64,000 nucleotides of DNA from Halomonas elongata (GTDB lineage: Bacteria; Pseudomonadota; Gammaproteobacteria; Pseudomonadales; Halomonadaceae). Of the stretch, positions 27,215 to 37,714 are shown piece after piece. A model generated the notes under the pieces. The model was not told the origin of the DNA and searched no databases. It saw only the letters and a program-made list of their open reading frames with translations. The stretch is from positions 124,001 through 188,000 of the forward strand of contig NZ_JAJQTQ010000003.1 of the NCBI RefSeq assembly GCF_029081005.1, written 5' to 3'. How positions within the stretch are numbered: position 1 is the first letter of the stretch; every line of letters starts with the position of its first letter. A program made the position numbers and the translations under genes.

Positions 27215-28129
27215 ATGTCCGAGCAAGCATCCTCGACCCGCTTCCTTCATCCGCGCTACTGGCCGACCTGGGCGGCCATCGGTGCCATGTATGTCGGCGC
27301 CTGCTTACCCTGGCGACTCAAGCTGTGGGTCGGTAAGGGTATCGGGCTCGCCGCCTGGCGTTTTGCCAAGCGACGGCGCCATATCACCGAGACCAATATC
27401 CGGCTGTGCTTTCCCGAGCTCGACGACGCACGGCAACGTCGTCTGGTCAGAGAGGCTTTCATCGCCAATGGTATCGGTATCCTGGAGACGGCCACCGGCT
27501 GGTGCCGGGATCCCGAGCGCCTTCGTCATCGCGTCGTCTTCGAAGGTCAGGAACACATGGCCCGGGTGCAGGCCGAGGGCAAGGGCGCGCTGATCATCGG
27601 CATTCATTTCTCGACCCTGGATCTCGGCGGCGCCCTGCATTCCCTGTTCTTTCCCGCCGACGCGGTCTATCGCCCCCACGACAACGCCTTGTTCGAGTGC
27701 TTCATGACCCGCGCTCGCTCCCGGGTCTTTGGCCGTGCCATCGATCGCCACGACCTGCGCGGTGTCGTACGTCGGCTCAAGGCCGGCCACAATGTCTGGT
27801 ATTCGCCGGACCAGGACTTCGGGCGCGATGTCAGCGTCTTTGCGCCCTTTTTTGGCGTCGAGGCCGCAACCATCAAGCTTACCGCCAAGATCGCCCGCAT
27901 GACCGGGGCTCCAGTCTTGCCGTTGATCTTTCATCGCAATCCCGACGATTGCACCTACCGCCTGGAATACCTGCCGCCCCTGGAAGACTTTCCCTCCGGT
28001 GACGAAGTGGCCGACGCCACTCGTATCAACGCCATCATCGAAGCCGCCATCCGCCGTCATCCGGAGCAGTACCTGTGGCTGCACCGGCGTTTCAAGACAC
28101 GACCCAAGGGCGAGCCCCGCCTGTATTGA
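27215..28129 (+). CDS. lpxL: LpxL/LpxP-type lipid A acyltransferase
   Basis: Inner-membrane acyltransferase that adds a secondary acyl chain to Kdo2-lipid IVA. About 304 residues with the family start FLHPRYWPTWAAIGAMYV (an N-terminal membrane anchor), the catalytic HX4D motif in GIHFSTLDLGG, and VWYSPDQDFGRDVSVFAPFFG, all typical of LpxL. ATG 27215 gives the E. coli length; ATG 27185 overlaps alr and adds ten residues. Chain specificity (laurate or palmitoleate) is not visible. Confidence 0.9.
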   Translation: MSEQASSTRFLHPRYWPTWAAIGAMYVGACLPWRLKLWVGKGIGLAAWRFAKRRRHITETNIRLCFPELDDARQRRLVREAFIANGIGILETATGWCRDPERLRHRVVFEGQEHMARVQAEGKGALIIGIHFSTLDLGGALHSLFFPADAVYRPHDNALFECFMTRARSRVFGRAIDRHDLRGVVRRLKAGHNVWYSPDQDFGRDVSVFAPFFGVEAATIKLTAKIARMTGAPVLPLIFHRNPDDCTYRLEYLPPLEDFPSGDEVADATRINAIIEAAIRRHPEQYLWLHRRFKTRPKGEPRLY

Positions 28130-28153
28130 CGCGTCGCGTCAATACAGGCGGGG
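28115..28153 (+). terminator. 18-bp perfect hairpin across the lpxL stop codon
   Basis: Arms 28115-28132 and 28136-28153 are perfectly complementary (starting CCCCGCCTGTATTGACGC) around a GTC loop. The lpxL stop codon lies in the left arm. There is no T tract, so it would act as a transcript end or RNA-stabilising structure rather than a classical terminator. Confidence 0.6.
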
Positions 28154-28162
28154 AGCCCGAAG

Positions 28163-28296
28163 CTGGAAGAGCGGCGCTTCGCGCCTGGAAGCTGAAAGCA
28201 AAACACCCCGAAGGTTGGATTGGGTGTCCAACTTTCGGGGTGCAGTTCATGTCGGTCGTGGGGTTTTCTTCAAGCTTCCAGCTTCAGGCTTTCAGC

Positions 28297-28302
<6 letters not shown>
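28163..28302. repeat. Heptad-period repeats flanking a hairpin, lpxL-ettA gap
   Basis: On the right, five consecutive 7-mers run CTTCAAG, CTTCCAG, CTTCAGG, CTTTCAG, CTTAGGC (28268-28302), reaching into the ettA stop. On the left, complementary 7-mers CTGGAAG (28163-28169, 28185-28191) and CTGAAAG (28192-28198) occur. Together they form a nested inverted repeat about 140 bp long around the hairpin at 28204-28242. Confidence 0.75.
28204..28242 (-). terminator. Terminator of ettA
   Basis: A 16-bp stem with one G-U pair (arms 28204-28219 and 28227-28242, CACCCCGAAGGTTGGA on the left) with a 7-base loop. Read on the minus strand it is followed by TTTT, and it lies about 55 bp after the ettA stop. 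Confidence 0.7.
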
Positions 28303-29958
<1,656 letters not shown>

Positions 29959-30329
29959 GGAATCTCACTAGGGTTGGAGGTTCGGGATTGGAGCACTGAC
30001 TGGCCACGATGATAGTGGCCGGGCAGGGGAAAGGCTAGTGTCCTGTCAGGGCTATCGCAGTTAAGCGTTGTCGCTCGGGCTGATCCGTCGACAGGCCTGC
30101 GAGGGGGCGCTGTGAATCCTTCCCTGGAGGCTACCGATGCCATCCATGGCATCGGACCCCCTCTTCGGCCTGTCCCCGGAGCCCCTCGCCAGATCCAACT
30201 GCGATAGCCCTGAGAGTCCTGTATCAGAGGTTGACTGTAGAATTCTGGCGACCCAATGCGCTCGCCACCTCTTCAACGAACCTCCGAAACAGGACACTAG
30301 AGAATGGGTGGACAAACTATGTCTGCCCA
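29959..30329. other. Intergenic region between ettA and the PA3496-like gene
   Basis: About 370 bp without a convincing gene. It contains copy 2 of the 97-bp palindromic repeat (30086-30182). The rest carries no clear promoter, RNA or terminator that I can support; short frames here are translated repeat sequence. Confidence 0.6.
30086..30182. repeat. 97-bp nested palindromic intergenic repeat, copy 2
   Basis: Same length, orientation and layout as 7286-7382: outer arms around GAGGGGGCGCTGTGAA and GGACCCCCTC, inner palindrome GATGCCAT-CC-ATGGCATC. Where the inner palindrome differs from copy 1, both arms changed together (ACGCCAT/ATGGCGT to ATGCCAT/ATGGCAT), which keeps the pairing. Confidence 0.8.
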
Positions 30330-30527
30330 TCATTCCTCTTCATCCAGATCCCAGTCGTCCTCGATGACACGTCGCAGTCGTCGCTCCTCGAGCAGGTCCT
30401 CCAGGCGCCGCCGGGCGCGCAGCTGCTCGGCGCGGCTGGTCGGGCGTTCGGGCGTGGCGTCGGCATCGACGTCGGTGTCCTGATCGGGGTCGTCGAAGTG
30501 CTCGTCGTGAAGAGAATCGGGGCGCAT
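30330..30527 (-). CDS. PA3496-family small acidic protein (putative envelope integrity)
   Basis: About 65 residues. An Asp-rich N-terminal half (HFDDPDQDTDVDADA) is followed by the conserved RAEQLRARRRLEDLLEERRL core ending in IEDDWDLDEEE. This core matches the Pseudomonas PA3496 family as I remember it; the family has no proven function beyond a proposed envelope role. ATG 30527 is preceded by GGAGGAG at 5 bp; the ATG at 30542 has no such site. Confidence 0.75.
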   Translation of the reverse strand: MRPDSLHDEHFDDPDQDTDVDADATPERPTSRAEQLRARRRLEDLLEERRLRRVIEDDWDLDEEE

Positions 30528-30774
30528 GCGATCTCCTCCCATGGCCAGTCACTACGTTGCCGTACACGGCACCGGGCCTTGAGCCGGCGCTCGGCGAGGG
30601 CACCTGCCGGCTGTATAAGACGAGATGTCGATCAGTGCAACCCCGAATCGCCGCTGGCGACCGACTTTTACTGCCGTGCTATTCGAATCGTCGGGATTGA
30701 CTGATCTCGCGCTGGGCCATCGTCCCTCCTTGGCGGTAACATGAAGCTTCAATTCCTGCGGCAGTCGAGGTTCC

Positions 30775-31044
30775 ATGTCACGTATTCGCATTCACTACTG
30801 CACCCAGTGTCAGTGGTTGCTGCGCAGTGCCTGGTATGCACAGGAGCTGCTTTCCACCTTCGGTGAGGCGCTCGAGGAAGTGGCGCTGGCGCCGTCCCAT
30901 GGTGGCCATTTCGAGATCTTCTTCGACGACGAGAGTCTCTGGGAGCGCAAGCGCGATGGGGGCTTTCCCGACAGCAAGATCCTGAAGCAGAAGGTGCGTG
31001 ACCGGCTGGATCCGGAACGCGACCTGGGGCACGTCGATCGATAA
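30775..31044 (+). CDS. SelT/SelW/SelH (Rdx) family thioredoxin-fold protein
   Basis: An 89-residue small redox protein. It has the Rdx signature YCTQCQWLLRSAWYAQELL with a CxxC at residues 9 and 12, where eukaryotic SelW carries selenocysteine, and GGHFEIFFDDESLWERK. The bacterial members are cysteine homologues of unknown substrate. No in-frame TGA is needed to read it. It is followed immediately by the heptad DNA repeat. Confidence 0.88.
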   Translation: MSRIRIHYCTQCQWLLRSAWYAQELLSTFGEALEEVALAPSHGGHFEIFFDDESLWERKRDGGFPDSKILKQKVRDRLDPERDLGHVDR

Positions 31045-31047
31045 TGC

Positions 31048-31166
31048 GCCACGAGCCACGAGCCACGAGCCACGAGCCACGAGCCACGAGCCACGAGCCA
31101 CGAGCCACGAGCCACGAGCCACGAGATACGAGCCACGAGATACGAGCCGCGAGATACGAGCCACCC
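31048..31166 (+). repeat. 7-bp tandem repeat array (GCCACGA)
   Basis: Eleven exact consecutive copies of GCCACGA occupy 31048-31124. Then come alternating variants GATACGA, GCCACGA, GATACGA, GCCGCGA, GATACGA and a broken GCCACCC to 31166. It starts four bases after the Rdx gene stop. There is no spacer variation, so it is not a CRISPR. The seven-base unit is related to those at 28163-28302 and 59850-59884 by period. Confidence 0.97.
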
Positions 31167-31258
31167 CGCAGTCGTGCGGCTTGAGCGTTGGCCTATGGAA
31201 ATGCTGAATAACATGCGCAGGCATTTATTCAGTGTTTCCCTATGAACAGGGAGAGACT

Positions 31259-32155
31259 ATGACACCGGATCGTCGCGCCATCCTCTATGGACTCGGCGCC
31301 GTGGGGCTGTGGTCCACCGTGGCCACGGCCTTCAAGGTGGCGCTTGGCCATATGTCGCCCTTGACCCTGATGTGGATCGCCTCCCTGGTTTCCTGGGCGG
31401 TGATCGGTGTGCTGGTGTGGCGCCGGGGACAGGTTCGAGAGGCGCTTCACCATGGCTGGCGGACCGCCGCCTGGGCTGGCCTGATGAACCCGGTGGCCTA
31501 CTATCTGGTGCTGTTCGCTGCCTATGACCGGCTGCCGGGCCAGGAGGCCATGGCGCTCAATTACACCTGGGCGTTGACCATGGCGTTTCTCGCCGTACCG
31601 ATACTCGGTCAGCGGCTCACGCGAATGGACGTGCTGGCCGGCCTGATCGCGTATTTCGGGGTCTGGGTGATCGCCACCCGTGGCCACGTGCTCGACGTGG
31701 ATTTCGCCGATCCGCTGGGGGTCGGCCTGGCGCTGGTCTCGACGCTGATCTGGGCGTTGTACTGGCTGCTCAACACCCGCGATCATCGTTCACCGCTGGT
31801 GGCGCAATGGCAGAACTTCAGCGTCGGCATGCCGGTGCTTACCCTGATCCTGCTGCTGGGCCCCGAGGTGGAGTGGGTCGGTGCCACCGGACTCGCCGCC
31901 GGCATCTATGTGGGACTGTTCGAGATGGGCATCGCCTTCGTGTTCTGGCAGCTGGCGATGCGCACGATCTCGCGTACCGCCAGGATCTCCAACCTGATCT
32001 TCCTGTCGCCGCCGGTATCGCTGTTGCTGCTGTTCTTCATCGTCGGCGAGCCGATCCTGCCCTCGACGTTGCTGGGGCTGGTATTGATCCTCGGAGGGCT
32101 CGGCCTGCAGCAACGGCAGAAGGCGCCAACCGAATCGGCCGACGCTCAGCCCTGA
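31259..32155 (+). CDS. EamA-family (DMT superfamily) transporter
   Basis: A 298-residue inner-membrane protein with about ten hydrophobic helices in two EamA repeats (first: LYGLGAVGLWSTVATAFKVA; second: GVGLALVSTLIWALYWLLN). EamA members export or import metabolites such as amino acids; substrate unknown. ATG 31259 has CAGGGAGAG upstream. The 3' end lies three bases from the 3' end of tesA. Confidence 0.9.
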   Translation: MTPDRRAILYGLGAVGLWSTVATAFKVALGHMSPLTLMWIASLVSWAVIGVLVWRRGQVREALHHGWRTAAWAGLMNPVAYYLVLFAAYDRLPGQEAMALNYTWALTMAFLAVPILGQRLTRMDVLAGLIAYFGVWVIATRGHVLDVDFADPLGVGLALVSTLIWALYWLLNTRDHRSPLVAQWQNFSVGMPVLTLILLLGPEVEWVGATGLAAGIYVGLFEMGIAFVFWQLAMRTISRTARISNLIFLSPPVSLLLLFFIVGEPILPSTLLGLVLILGGLGLQQRQKAPTESADAQP

Positions 32156-32158
32156 GGC

Positions 32159-32845
32159 CTACTCCTGTCGGCGAGCGAGTTCGACGCCCGAGGTTTCCAG
32201 CAGCGGCGCGAGTATCGGCCAGACGTTGTCGAGCACCCGGGGCTGGGCGGCGGCGGTGGGATGAATGCCGTCGTCCTGCACCAGGTCATCGTTCAAGGCC
32301 ACCTCGTCGAGCAGGAAGGGGACCAGGGGCACCTCGTAGCGCTGCGCGAGGGTCGTGAAGACCTCGGTGAAGGCATCGCGGTAGGCCTGACCATAATTGG
32401 GCGGAATATCGATGCCGAGCAGTGCCACCCTGGCCCCGGACGCCTGGCTGGCCTCGATCATCGCCGCCAGGTTGGCGCGCATCTGGGTTGGCGGCAGGCC
32501 GCGCAGGCCGTCGTTGCCGCCCAGCTCGAGCAGAACGATGTCCGGGTCATGCTGTCCCAGCAGTTCGGGCAAGCGCGTCTTGCCGCCGGCGGTGGTCTCG
32601 CCGCTGATGCTGGCGTTGACGACCCGGGCCTTGCCCGTCAGGCGATCGGCCATCAAGCTGACCCAGCCATCCTGGCGTTCGATGCCATAGGCAGCGCTCA
32701 AGCTATCGCCCATCACCAGGATCAGCGGGCGAGACGCGGCCAGCGCCGGTCCCGCGACCAGGCACAGTACCAGGACCAGCCAGACGCGCTGCAGGAGCTT
32801 TCGGCAGGGCGTGTCGACTCGACCCACGGGGGAACGTTGCAGCAT
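32159..32845 (-). CDS. tesA: TesA-type periplasmic esterase/lysophospholipase (SGNH hydrolase)
   Basis: Periplasmic thioesterase I/protease I/lysophospholipase L1. 228 residues; signal peptide LLQRVWLVLVLCLVAGPALA around residues 17-36. SGNH blocks: VMGDSLSAAYG (nucleophile Ser), NASISGETTAGG, LELGGNDGLRG, and DGIHPT (Asp-His). The only good ATG is 32845, whose codon overlaps the divergent ABC gene's ATG at 32844 in the sequence CATG. That leaves no separate 5' leader for either, so promoters must lie inside the opposite gene. Confidence 0.93.
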   Translation of the reverse strand: MLQRSPVGRVDTPCRKLLQRVWLVLVLCLVAGPALAASRPLILVMGDSLSAAYGIERQDGWVSLMADRLTGKARVVNASISGETTAGGKTRLPELLGQHDPDIVLLELGGNDGLRGLPPTQMRANLAAMIEASQASGARVALLGIDIPPNYGQAYRDAFTEVFTTLAQRYEVPLVPFLLDEVALNDDLVQDDGIHPTAAAQPRVLDNVWPILAPLLETSGVELARRQE

Positions 32846-33563
32846 GTCCAACTCCTCGCACGAGAATGCCAATGCACCGATTCTACATGCCGAGGACCTG
32901 ACCAAGCAGGTCGTCAGCGGCGAACGGCATCTGACCATTCTGAAGGAACTGAACCTGTCGGTGCTGCCTGGCGAGAGTCTGGCCATCCTCGGCCAGAGCG
33001 GGGCTGGCAAGTCGACCCTGCTGGGCCTGTTGGCCGGGCTGGATGCGCCCAGCACCGGCAGGCTGGCGATGTTTGGCCAGGCCCTGGGCGCGCTGGACGA
33101 GGACGGGCGAGCAAGATTGCGGGCCGGTCGGGTCGGTTTCGTGTTCCAGAACTTCCAGCTGTTACCGACCCTGACGGCGCTGGAGAACGTGCTCATGCCG
33201 CTGGAGTTGACGGCGGTGGCGGATGCCGAGGCGCGTGCCCGCAGCTGGCTGTCCCGGGTCGGCCTCGGAGAGCGGCTCGACCACCTGCCCAAGCAGCTCT
33301 CCGGCGGCGAACAGCAACGCGTCGCCCTGGCCCGGGCTTTCGTCACGGGTGCCGAGCTGGTATTCGCCGACGAACCGACCGGTAACCTCGACCCCACGAC
33401 CGGCGAGCGCATCATCGATACCCTGTTCGAACTGAATCATGAGGCCGGGACCACCCTGGTGCTGGTGACCCATGACCACGCCCTGGCACGGCGGTGCGAT
33501 CGCTGCCTGCGTCTGGCGGATGGCCAGCTCGTCGAGATGACCCGCGAAGAGGTCGGCGCATGA
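32844..33563 (+). CDS. YbbA-like ABC transporter ATP-binding protein
   Basis: 239-residue ATPase of the LolD/MacB-type family paired with the large permease downstream. Walker A GQSGAGKST, Q-loop FVFQNFQLLPTLTALENV, signature LSGGEQQRVALARAF, Walker B ELVFADEPTGNLD. E. coli tesA-ybbA-ybbP has the same divergent order, supporting the call. Its TGA overlaps the permease ATG (ATGA). Confidence 0.92.
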   Translation: MSNSSHENANAPILHAEDLTKQVVSGERHLTILKELNLSVLPGESLAILGQSGAGKSTLLGLLAGLDAPSTGRLAMFGQALGALDEDGRARLRAGRVGFVFQNFQLLPTLTALENVLMPLELTAVADAEARARSWLSRVGLGERLDHLPKQLSGGEQQRVALARAFVTGAELVFADEPTGNLDPTTGERIIDTLFELNHEAGTTLVLVTHDHALARRCDRCLRLADGQLVEMTREEVGA

Positions 33564-36133
33564 GCGAGCCGATGCGATTGCTGCGCCTCTCCTGGCGCGG
33601 CCTCAAGCGCGACTTGCGGGCCGGCGATGTGCGGGCGCTGTTCGTGGCGCTGGCACTGGCGGTGGCCGCCTCGACGATGATCGGCTTCTTCCTGGATCGT
33701 CTGGACCGTGGACTGACCCGGCAGGCGGGCCAGCTGCTGGGCGGCGATGTGGTCCTGGAACAGTCCCGCCCCTTCGAGACCGAACTGCGCGAAACGCTGG
33801 AATCGGCGGGGCTGACGCTGTCCGATCAGGTCGACATGGTGTCCATGGTCAGTCGCGGTGATGCCTTCCAGTCGGTCAGTCTCAAGGCGGTGGATGATGT
33901 CTATCCGCATTATGGGGTATCGCGTATTTCGCGGGGAGGCGATGTCGAGGAGGTCGCCGACGGACCGCCTCGTGGCGAGGTGTGGGTCGCGCCTCGACTG
34001 GCCATGCTGCTGGATGTCGAGACGGGCGACAGCCTGCGTGTGGGCGGTGGGGAGTTCCGGGTCGGTGCGGTGATCGAGCGCGAAGCCGATCCCTCGGCCG
34101 GTTTCGGTAGCTTCAATCCGCGCCTGATGATGCATGTCGATGACCTGCCGACCACGGGACTGGTACAGGAAGGTTCGCGCATCGAGTATGAGCTGCTGGC
34201 TGCGGGCTCGGCCCAGGCGGTGGAAGACGTCGCGCCGCTGCTTGCACGCTTGCGCACCGAGGGTGTCGAGGTCCAGGACGTCCGTGAGGATCGCCCTCGA
34301 CTGGGCAGTGCCCTGGCGCGTGCCGATCGTTACCTGAGTCTGGCGGGGTTGGCGGCTGTGCTGTTGGCCGGTGTGGCCGTGGCCATGGCCACGCGGCGTT
34401 ACGTCGAGCGGCACCTGGACACGGCGGCCCTGCTCCGCTGCTTCGGCGCGAGCCAGCGCGAGCTGGTCTGGATCTTCGCCTTGCAACTCTTGTGGTTGGC
34501 GCTGACGGCCTCGCTGGTCGGCGCCGTTCTGGGACTGGCCGGACAGGCGGCGCTATTGGCCCTGCTGGGGGCGGTCATGCCGATCGAGCTGCCGCCGCCG
34601 GGTATCTTGCCGCTGGGCATGGGGATCTTCACGGCCCTGGCGGTGCTGGCGGGCTTCGCCGGGCCGACCCTGCTTCGGCTGCGTCGCGTCAGTGCCCTGA
34701 AGGTGTTGCGCCGGGAGCTCGATCCGCTCCCGGCCTCGGCCTGGTGGGTGGTGGTCGTCGCCGCTGGCGTGTTCGGCGGTCTGCTGTGGCTGTATTCCGG
34801 CGATATCGTACTGGCCCTGGGACTGTTGTTCGGTGGCCTGCTGGCCTTGCTGGCGCTCTGGGGGGTGGGGAACGCCTTGCTCGCTCTGCTGGCCAGGCTC
34901 TGTGCTCGCCTGCCACGCGAAGCGAAGACTCACGACAGCCTGTGGCGGGCCCTGAGGCTAGGGGGACAACAGTTGTCCCGGCGTCGTGCCGCCAGTCTCG
35001 GCCAACTGCTGGCCTTTGCGACGGCGCTTTTCGCCATGGGCATGATTGCCCTGGTGCGTGGCGATTTGCTCGATACCTGGCGTGCCCAGTTGCCCGAGGA
35101 CACCCCGAACCATTTCGCCATCAACATTCAACCCGCCGAGCGCGATGCTTTCGAGGCGGCGCTGACCGGAGCCGCCGAGGCGCGTAGCGCGTTGTACCCC
35201 ATGGTGCGCGGGCGCATCACTGCCATCGAGGGACAGCCGCCGCGGGAGATGGTCCCGGAGGAATCGCGTGGCGACAATGCCTTGCGTCGCGAGCTCAACC
35301 TGACCTGGAGTGCCGAACTGCCGACCGGTAACCGACTGGTGGCCGGCGAGTGGTTCGAGCCATCGGCGTCCACGGCAGAAGAAGGCTGGATGGGCGCCGT
35401 CGCTGCCGACCCGGTCGCACCGATATCGATGGAGCGCGAACTCGCCGAGCGTCTCGGGCTCGCGCTTGGCGATACCCTGACCTTCACGGTCGGCAGCGAG
35501 ACGCTGCAGGGGCGAGTCGCCAGCCTGAGGGACCTGGACTGGGACAGCTTCCGGCCCAACTTCTACGTCATCTTCCCGCCCGGGGTGCTGGAGCAGTTCG
35601 GCCACAGCTACATTACCGCCTTCCATCTCGACGACGGCCAGCAGGATCTGGTGCGAGGACTGATTCGAGACTTCCCGGCCGTGACGCTGCTCGATGTCGA
35701 GTCGATCCTTTCGCGGGTTCGCGAGGTGCTGGATCAGGTGACCCGGGCTGTGGAGCTGGTGCTGGTCTTCGTGCTGCTGGCCGGTGTCAGTGTTCTTTAT
35801 GCTGCCCTGGTAGCGAGCATGCCCGTGCGGGCTCACGAAGCAGGCCTGCTGCGAGTGTTCGGTGCCGGAGACCGGTTGCTGTCGCGCATCCAGGGAGCCG
35901 AGTTCGCCCTGCTGGGACTGGCCAGCGGTCTGCTGGCTGCTTCGCTGGCCGAACTGGCCGCCGCCGGCATCTATACGACCTGGCTGGACCTGTCGCCCCG
36001 CTGGCATCCTGCCTTGTGGGTCGGATTGCCCCTGGGCGGCATCCTGCTGGTCGGGGGAATCGGCCAGTTGCTGTCGCGTGGACTTCGGCGTCGGGCGCCG
36101 GCGGCGAGCCTCGGCCTGCTCGGGGAGACCTGA
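33560..36133 (+). CDS. YbbP-like ABC transporter permease (FtsX-domain)
   Basis: 857-residue inner-membrane protein. N-terminal membrane helix (ALFVALALAVAASTMIGFFL), a periplasmic domain of about 200 residues, a block of FtsX-type helices (about 260-480), a second periplasmic domain, and a C-terminal FtsX block (VLVFVLLAGVSVLYAALVAS onward). This duplicated layout is that of YbbP. The system is thought to move or extract envelope molecules, possibly with TesA; no substrate is established. ATG 33560 overlaps the ATPase stop. Confidence 0.92.
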   Translation: MSEPMRLLRLSWRGLKRDLRAGDVRALFVALALAVAASTMIGFFLDRLDRGLTRQAGQLLGGDVVLEQSRPFETELRETLESAGLTLSDQVDMVSMVSRGDAFQSVSLKAVDDVYPHYGVSRISRGGDVEEVADGPPRGEVWVAPRLAMLLDVETGDSLRVGGGEFRVGAVIEREADPSAGFGSFNPRLMMHVDDLPTTGLVQEGSRIEYELLAAGSAQAVEDVAPLLARLRTEGVEVQDVREDRPRLGSALARADRYLSLAGLAAVLLAGVAVAMATRRYVERHLDTAALLRCFGASQRELVWIFALQLLWLALTASLVGAVLGLAGQAALLALLGAVMPIELPPPGILPLGMGIFTALAVLAGFAGPTLLRLRRVSALKVLRRELDPLPASAWWVVVVAAGVFGGLLWLYSGDIVLALGLLFGGLLALLALWGVGNALLALLARLCARLPREAKTHDSLWRALRLGGQQLSRRRAASLGQLLAFATALFAMGMIALVRGDLLDTWRAQLPEDTPNHFAINIQPAERDAFEAALTGAAEARSALYPMVRGRITAIEGQPPREMVPEESRGDNALRRELNLTWSAELPTGNRLVAGEWFEPSASTAEEGWMGAVAADPVAPISMERELAERLGLALGDTLTFTVGSETLQGRVASLRDLDWDSFRPNFYVIFPPGVLEQFGHSYITAFHLDDGQQDLVRGLIRDFPAVTLLDVESILSRVREVLDQVTRAVELVLVFVLLAGVSVLYAALVASMPVRAHEAGLLRVFGAGDRLLSRIQGAEFALLGLASGLLAASLAELAAAGIYTTWLDLSPRWHPALWVGLPLGGILLVGGIGQLLSRGLRRRAPAASLGLLGET

Positions 36134-36234
36134 GCCCGGCAGCGCCGGGAGCCTCGCGTCGTGAGCCATGACAAAAAACTGGACTAGACTGGCAGGACGC
36201 ACCCTACCCAGATTACATAGGAGGTAATCCCATC

Positions 36235-37656
36235 ATGCACCTTGTTCGTGTCGCCCTGTCCCGCCTGGCGCTGTCTGCAGCGCTCTCCGTCTCGCTCGCC
36301 GGGCCCGCCCTGGCAGATACCGAGCGGCTGGAGGCGGACCTGCGGGCGCTGTTCGCCGACCAACCTGGAGAGCTGACCATCGGAGATATCTCCGAGAGCA
36401 TGATGGGCGGCGAGACCCGGGCGGAAGACCTGGAATACATCAGCGAGCGAGGCGAGCGGGTGCAGGTCGATCACTATACCATCGAGGGCGATTACAACGA
36501 CCCTGATCGAGTGGTCCTGGAAGGGCTGAACGTCACCGAGGAAGCGGACGGTCAGGAGGGCACGATCACTGCACGTCGCCTGGTGGTCATCGAACCTTCC
36601 CGGTCGGTGCTGTCGGCCCGGGGGCTGCTGGCCGATGGCCTCGAAGCCGCTGAATTGACCGTCGAAGGCCTGACGGTCGAGAGTCGCGGGCGCACCGTGC
36701 TCGACGCGACAGGGGAGGCACCGCACAGCGTGACGAACCCCCGCATGACGGTCGAGCGGCTGCATGTCCTGGATATCGCCCCGGAGACCATCGGGCGCCT
36801 GGAAGCGACCGATATCACCGGCAGCGGCGAGGCCTTCGGCGAGATCGGCGATGGCGACTTCACGCTGGGCAGCTTGAACATCGAAGGCCTGCACGACCTG
36901 GATCATCACACCGCCACCCGGGCCGATCGCGTGGAGTTGAAAGCGCTGGATATCGAGGCCCAGCGCCTGGCGGCGACCCTCGAACGGCTGCTGCTCGACA
37001 GTGACATGGCGGATGGTAGCGGCGGTCTTTGGCTGGAGTCGCTCGATCTCGACCTGGCGCGGATGATCGAACTGGCGCCGGCCGAAGACCAGACCCGGCT
37101 GCGGATGATGAGCAATGTGCTCACCGGCGGCAGCGGCCGCCTGGCACTCGATGCCGCCTCCGACGGACAATGGGAATCGCTGGGCGACACCAGGACGATG
37201 CTGACTGGCGAAAGCCGGGTGACGGCCGATGATGCCTTCCGTTGGACCTTCGACAGCGAGACGCCGGCTCGTCTGCCGGAAGGCACCGATCCCGCGACCT
37301 ACTTCGCCGAGGTGGATGGCCTCGATGACGTCACCCTGCTGGGCGGTGAGATCGAGACGACGCTGACCGATCTCGGCCTGTTCGGTCGACTGCCGGCGGT
37401 GATCGCGACCAGCCAGGGCGTGAGCGAGGATGCGTTCATGGCCCAGGCGCGCACTCAAGCCAAGGGACTCGGCAGCATGTTCGGCCCCGAGTTTGCCACC
37501 CTGTTCGGCGGGCTGGTCGACATGATGGAAGGCAAGGTCAGCGAACTGTCCGTGCATTTCACCCTGCCGGAAGACGGCGAGCACGAGCTGGACGCGCTGG
37601 CCGACGACCCGCTGGTGTTGCCGAGCAAGCTGTCGATGCAGGTGCGTACCCGCTGA
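36235..37656 (+). CDS. Periplasmic protein of unknown function
   Basis: A 473-residue protein I do not recognise. Residues 1-27 are a signal peptide (ALSRLALSAALSVSLAGPAL then ADTE). The mature part is acidic and built of repeated beta-like strands with recurring LxVEGLxV, LDxxxLDL and TxxRxxL patterns (for example LNVTEEADGQEGTITARRLV, LTVEGLTVES, LNIEGLHDLDHH). This hints at an elongated repeat fold such as in AsmA- or DUF945-like proteins. No Cys. GGAGG precedes the ATG. It is monocistronic between the YbbP-like gene and glyA. A cargo-binding or lipid-related role is only a guess. Confidence 0.8.
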   Translation: MHLVRVALSRLALSAALSVSLAGPALADTERLEADLRALFADQPGELTIGDISESMMGGETRAEDLEYISERGERVQVDHYTIEGDYNDPDRVVLEGLNVTEEADGQEGTITARRLVVIEPSRSVLSARGLLADGLEAAELTVEGLTVESRGRTVLDATGEAPHSVTNPRMTVERLHVLDIAPETIGRLEATDITGSGEAFGEIGDGDFTLGSLNIEGLHDLDHHTATRADRVELKALDIEAQRLAATLERLLLDSDMADGSGGLWLESLDLDLARMIELAPAEDQTRLRMMSNVLTGGSGRLALDAASDGQWESLGDTRTMLTGESRVTADDAFRWTFDSETPARLPEGTDPATYFAEVDGLDDVTLLGGEIETTLTDLGLFGRLPAVIATSQGVSEDAFMAQARTQAKGLGSMFGPEFATLFGGLVDMMEGKVSELSVHFTLPEDGEHELDALADDPLVLPSKLSMQVRTR

Positions 37657-37714
37657 CCTCGATGAAGGAGCCTTCAGAATTTCTCAAGTCCACATGAGAA
37701 ATGATGCGGTCAAC

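Noticed and set aside
30775..31044. Selenoprotein gene with recoded TGA
   Set aside because: The CxxC position is a normal Cys codon and no in-frame TGA or SECIS-like element is needed.
31048..31166. CRISPR-like array
   Set aside because: Units of seven bases are directly adjacent with no spacers and no cas genes nearby; it is a simple tandem repeat.
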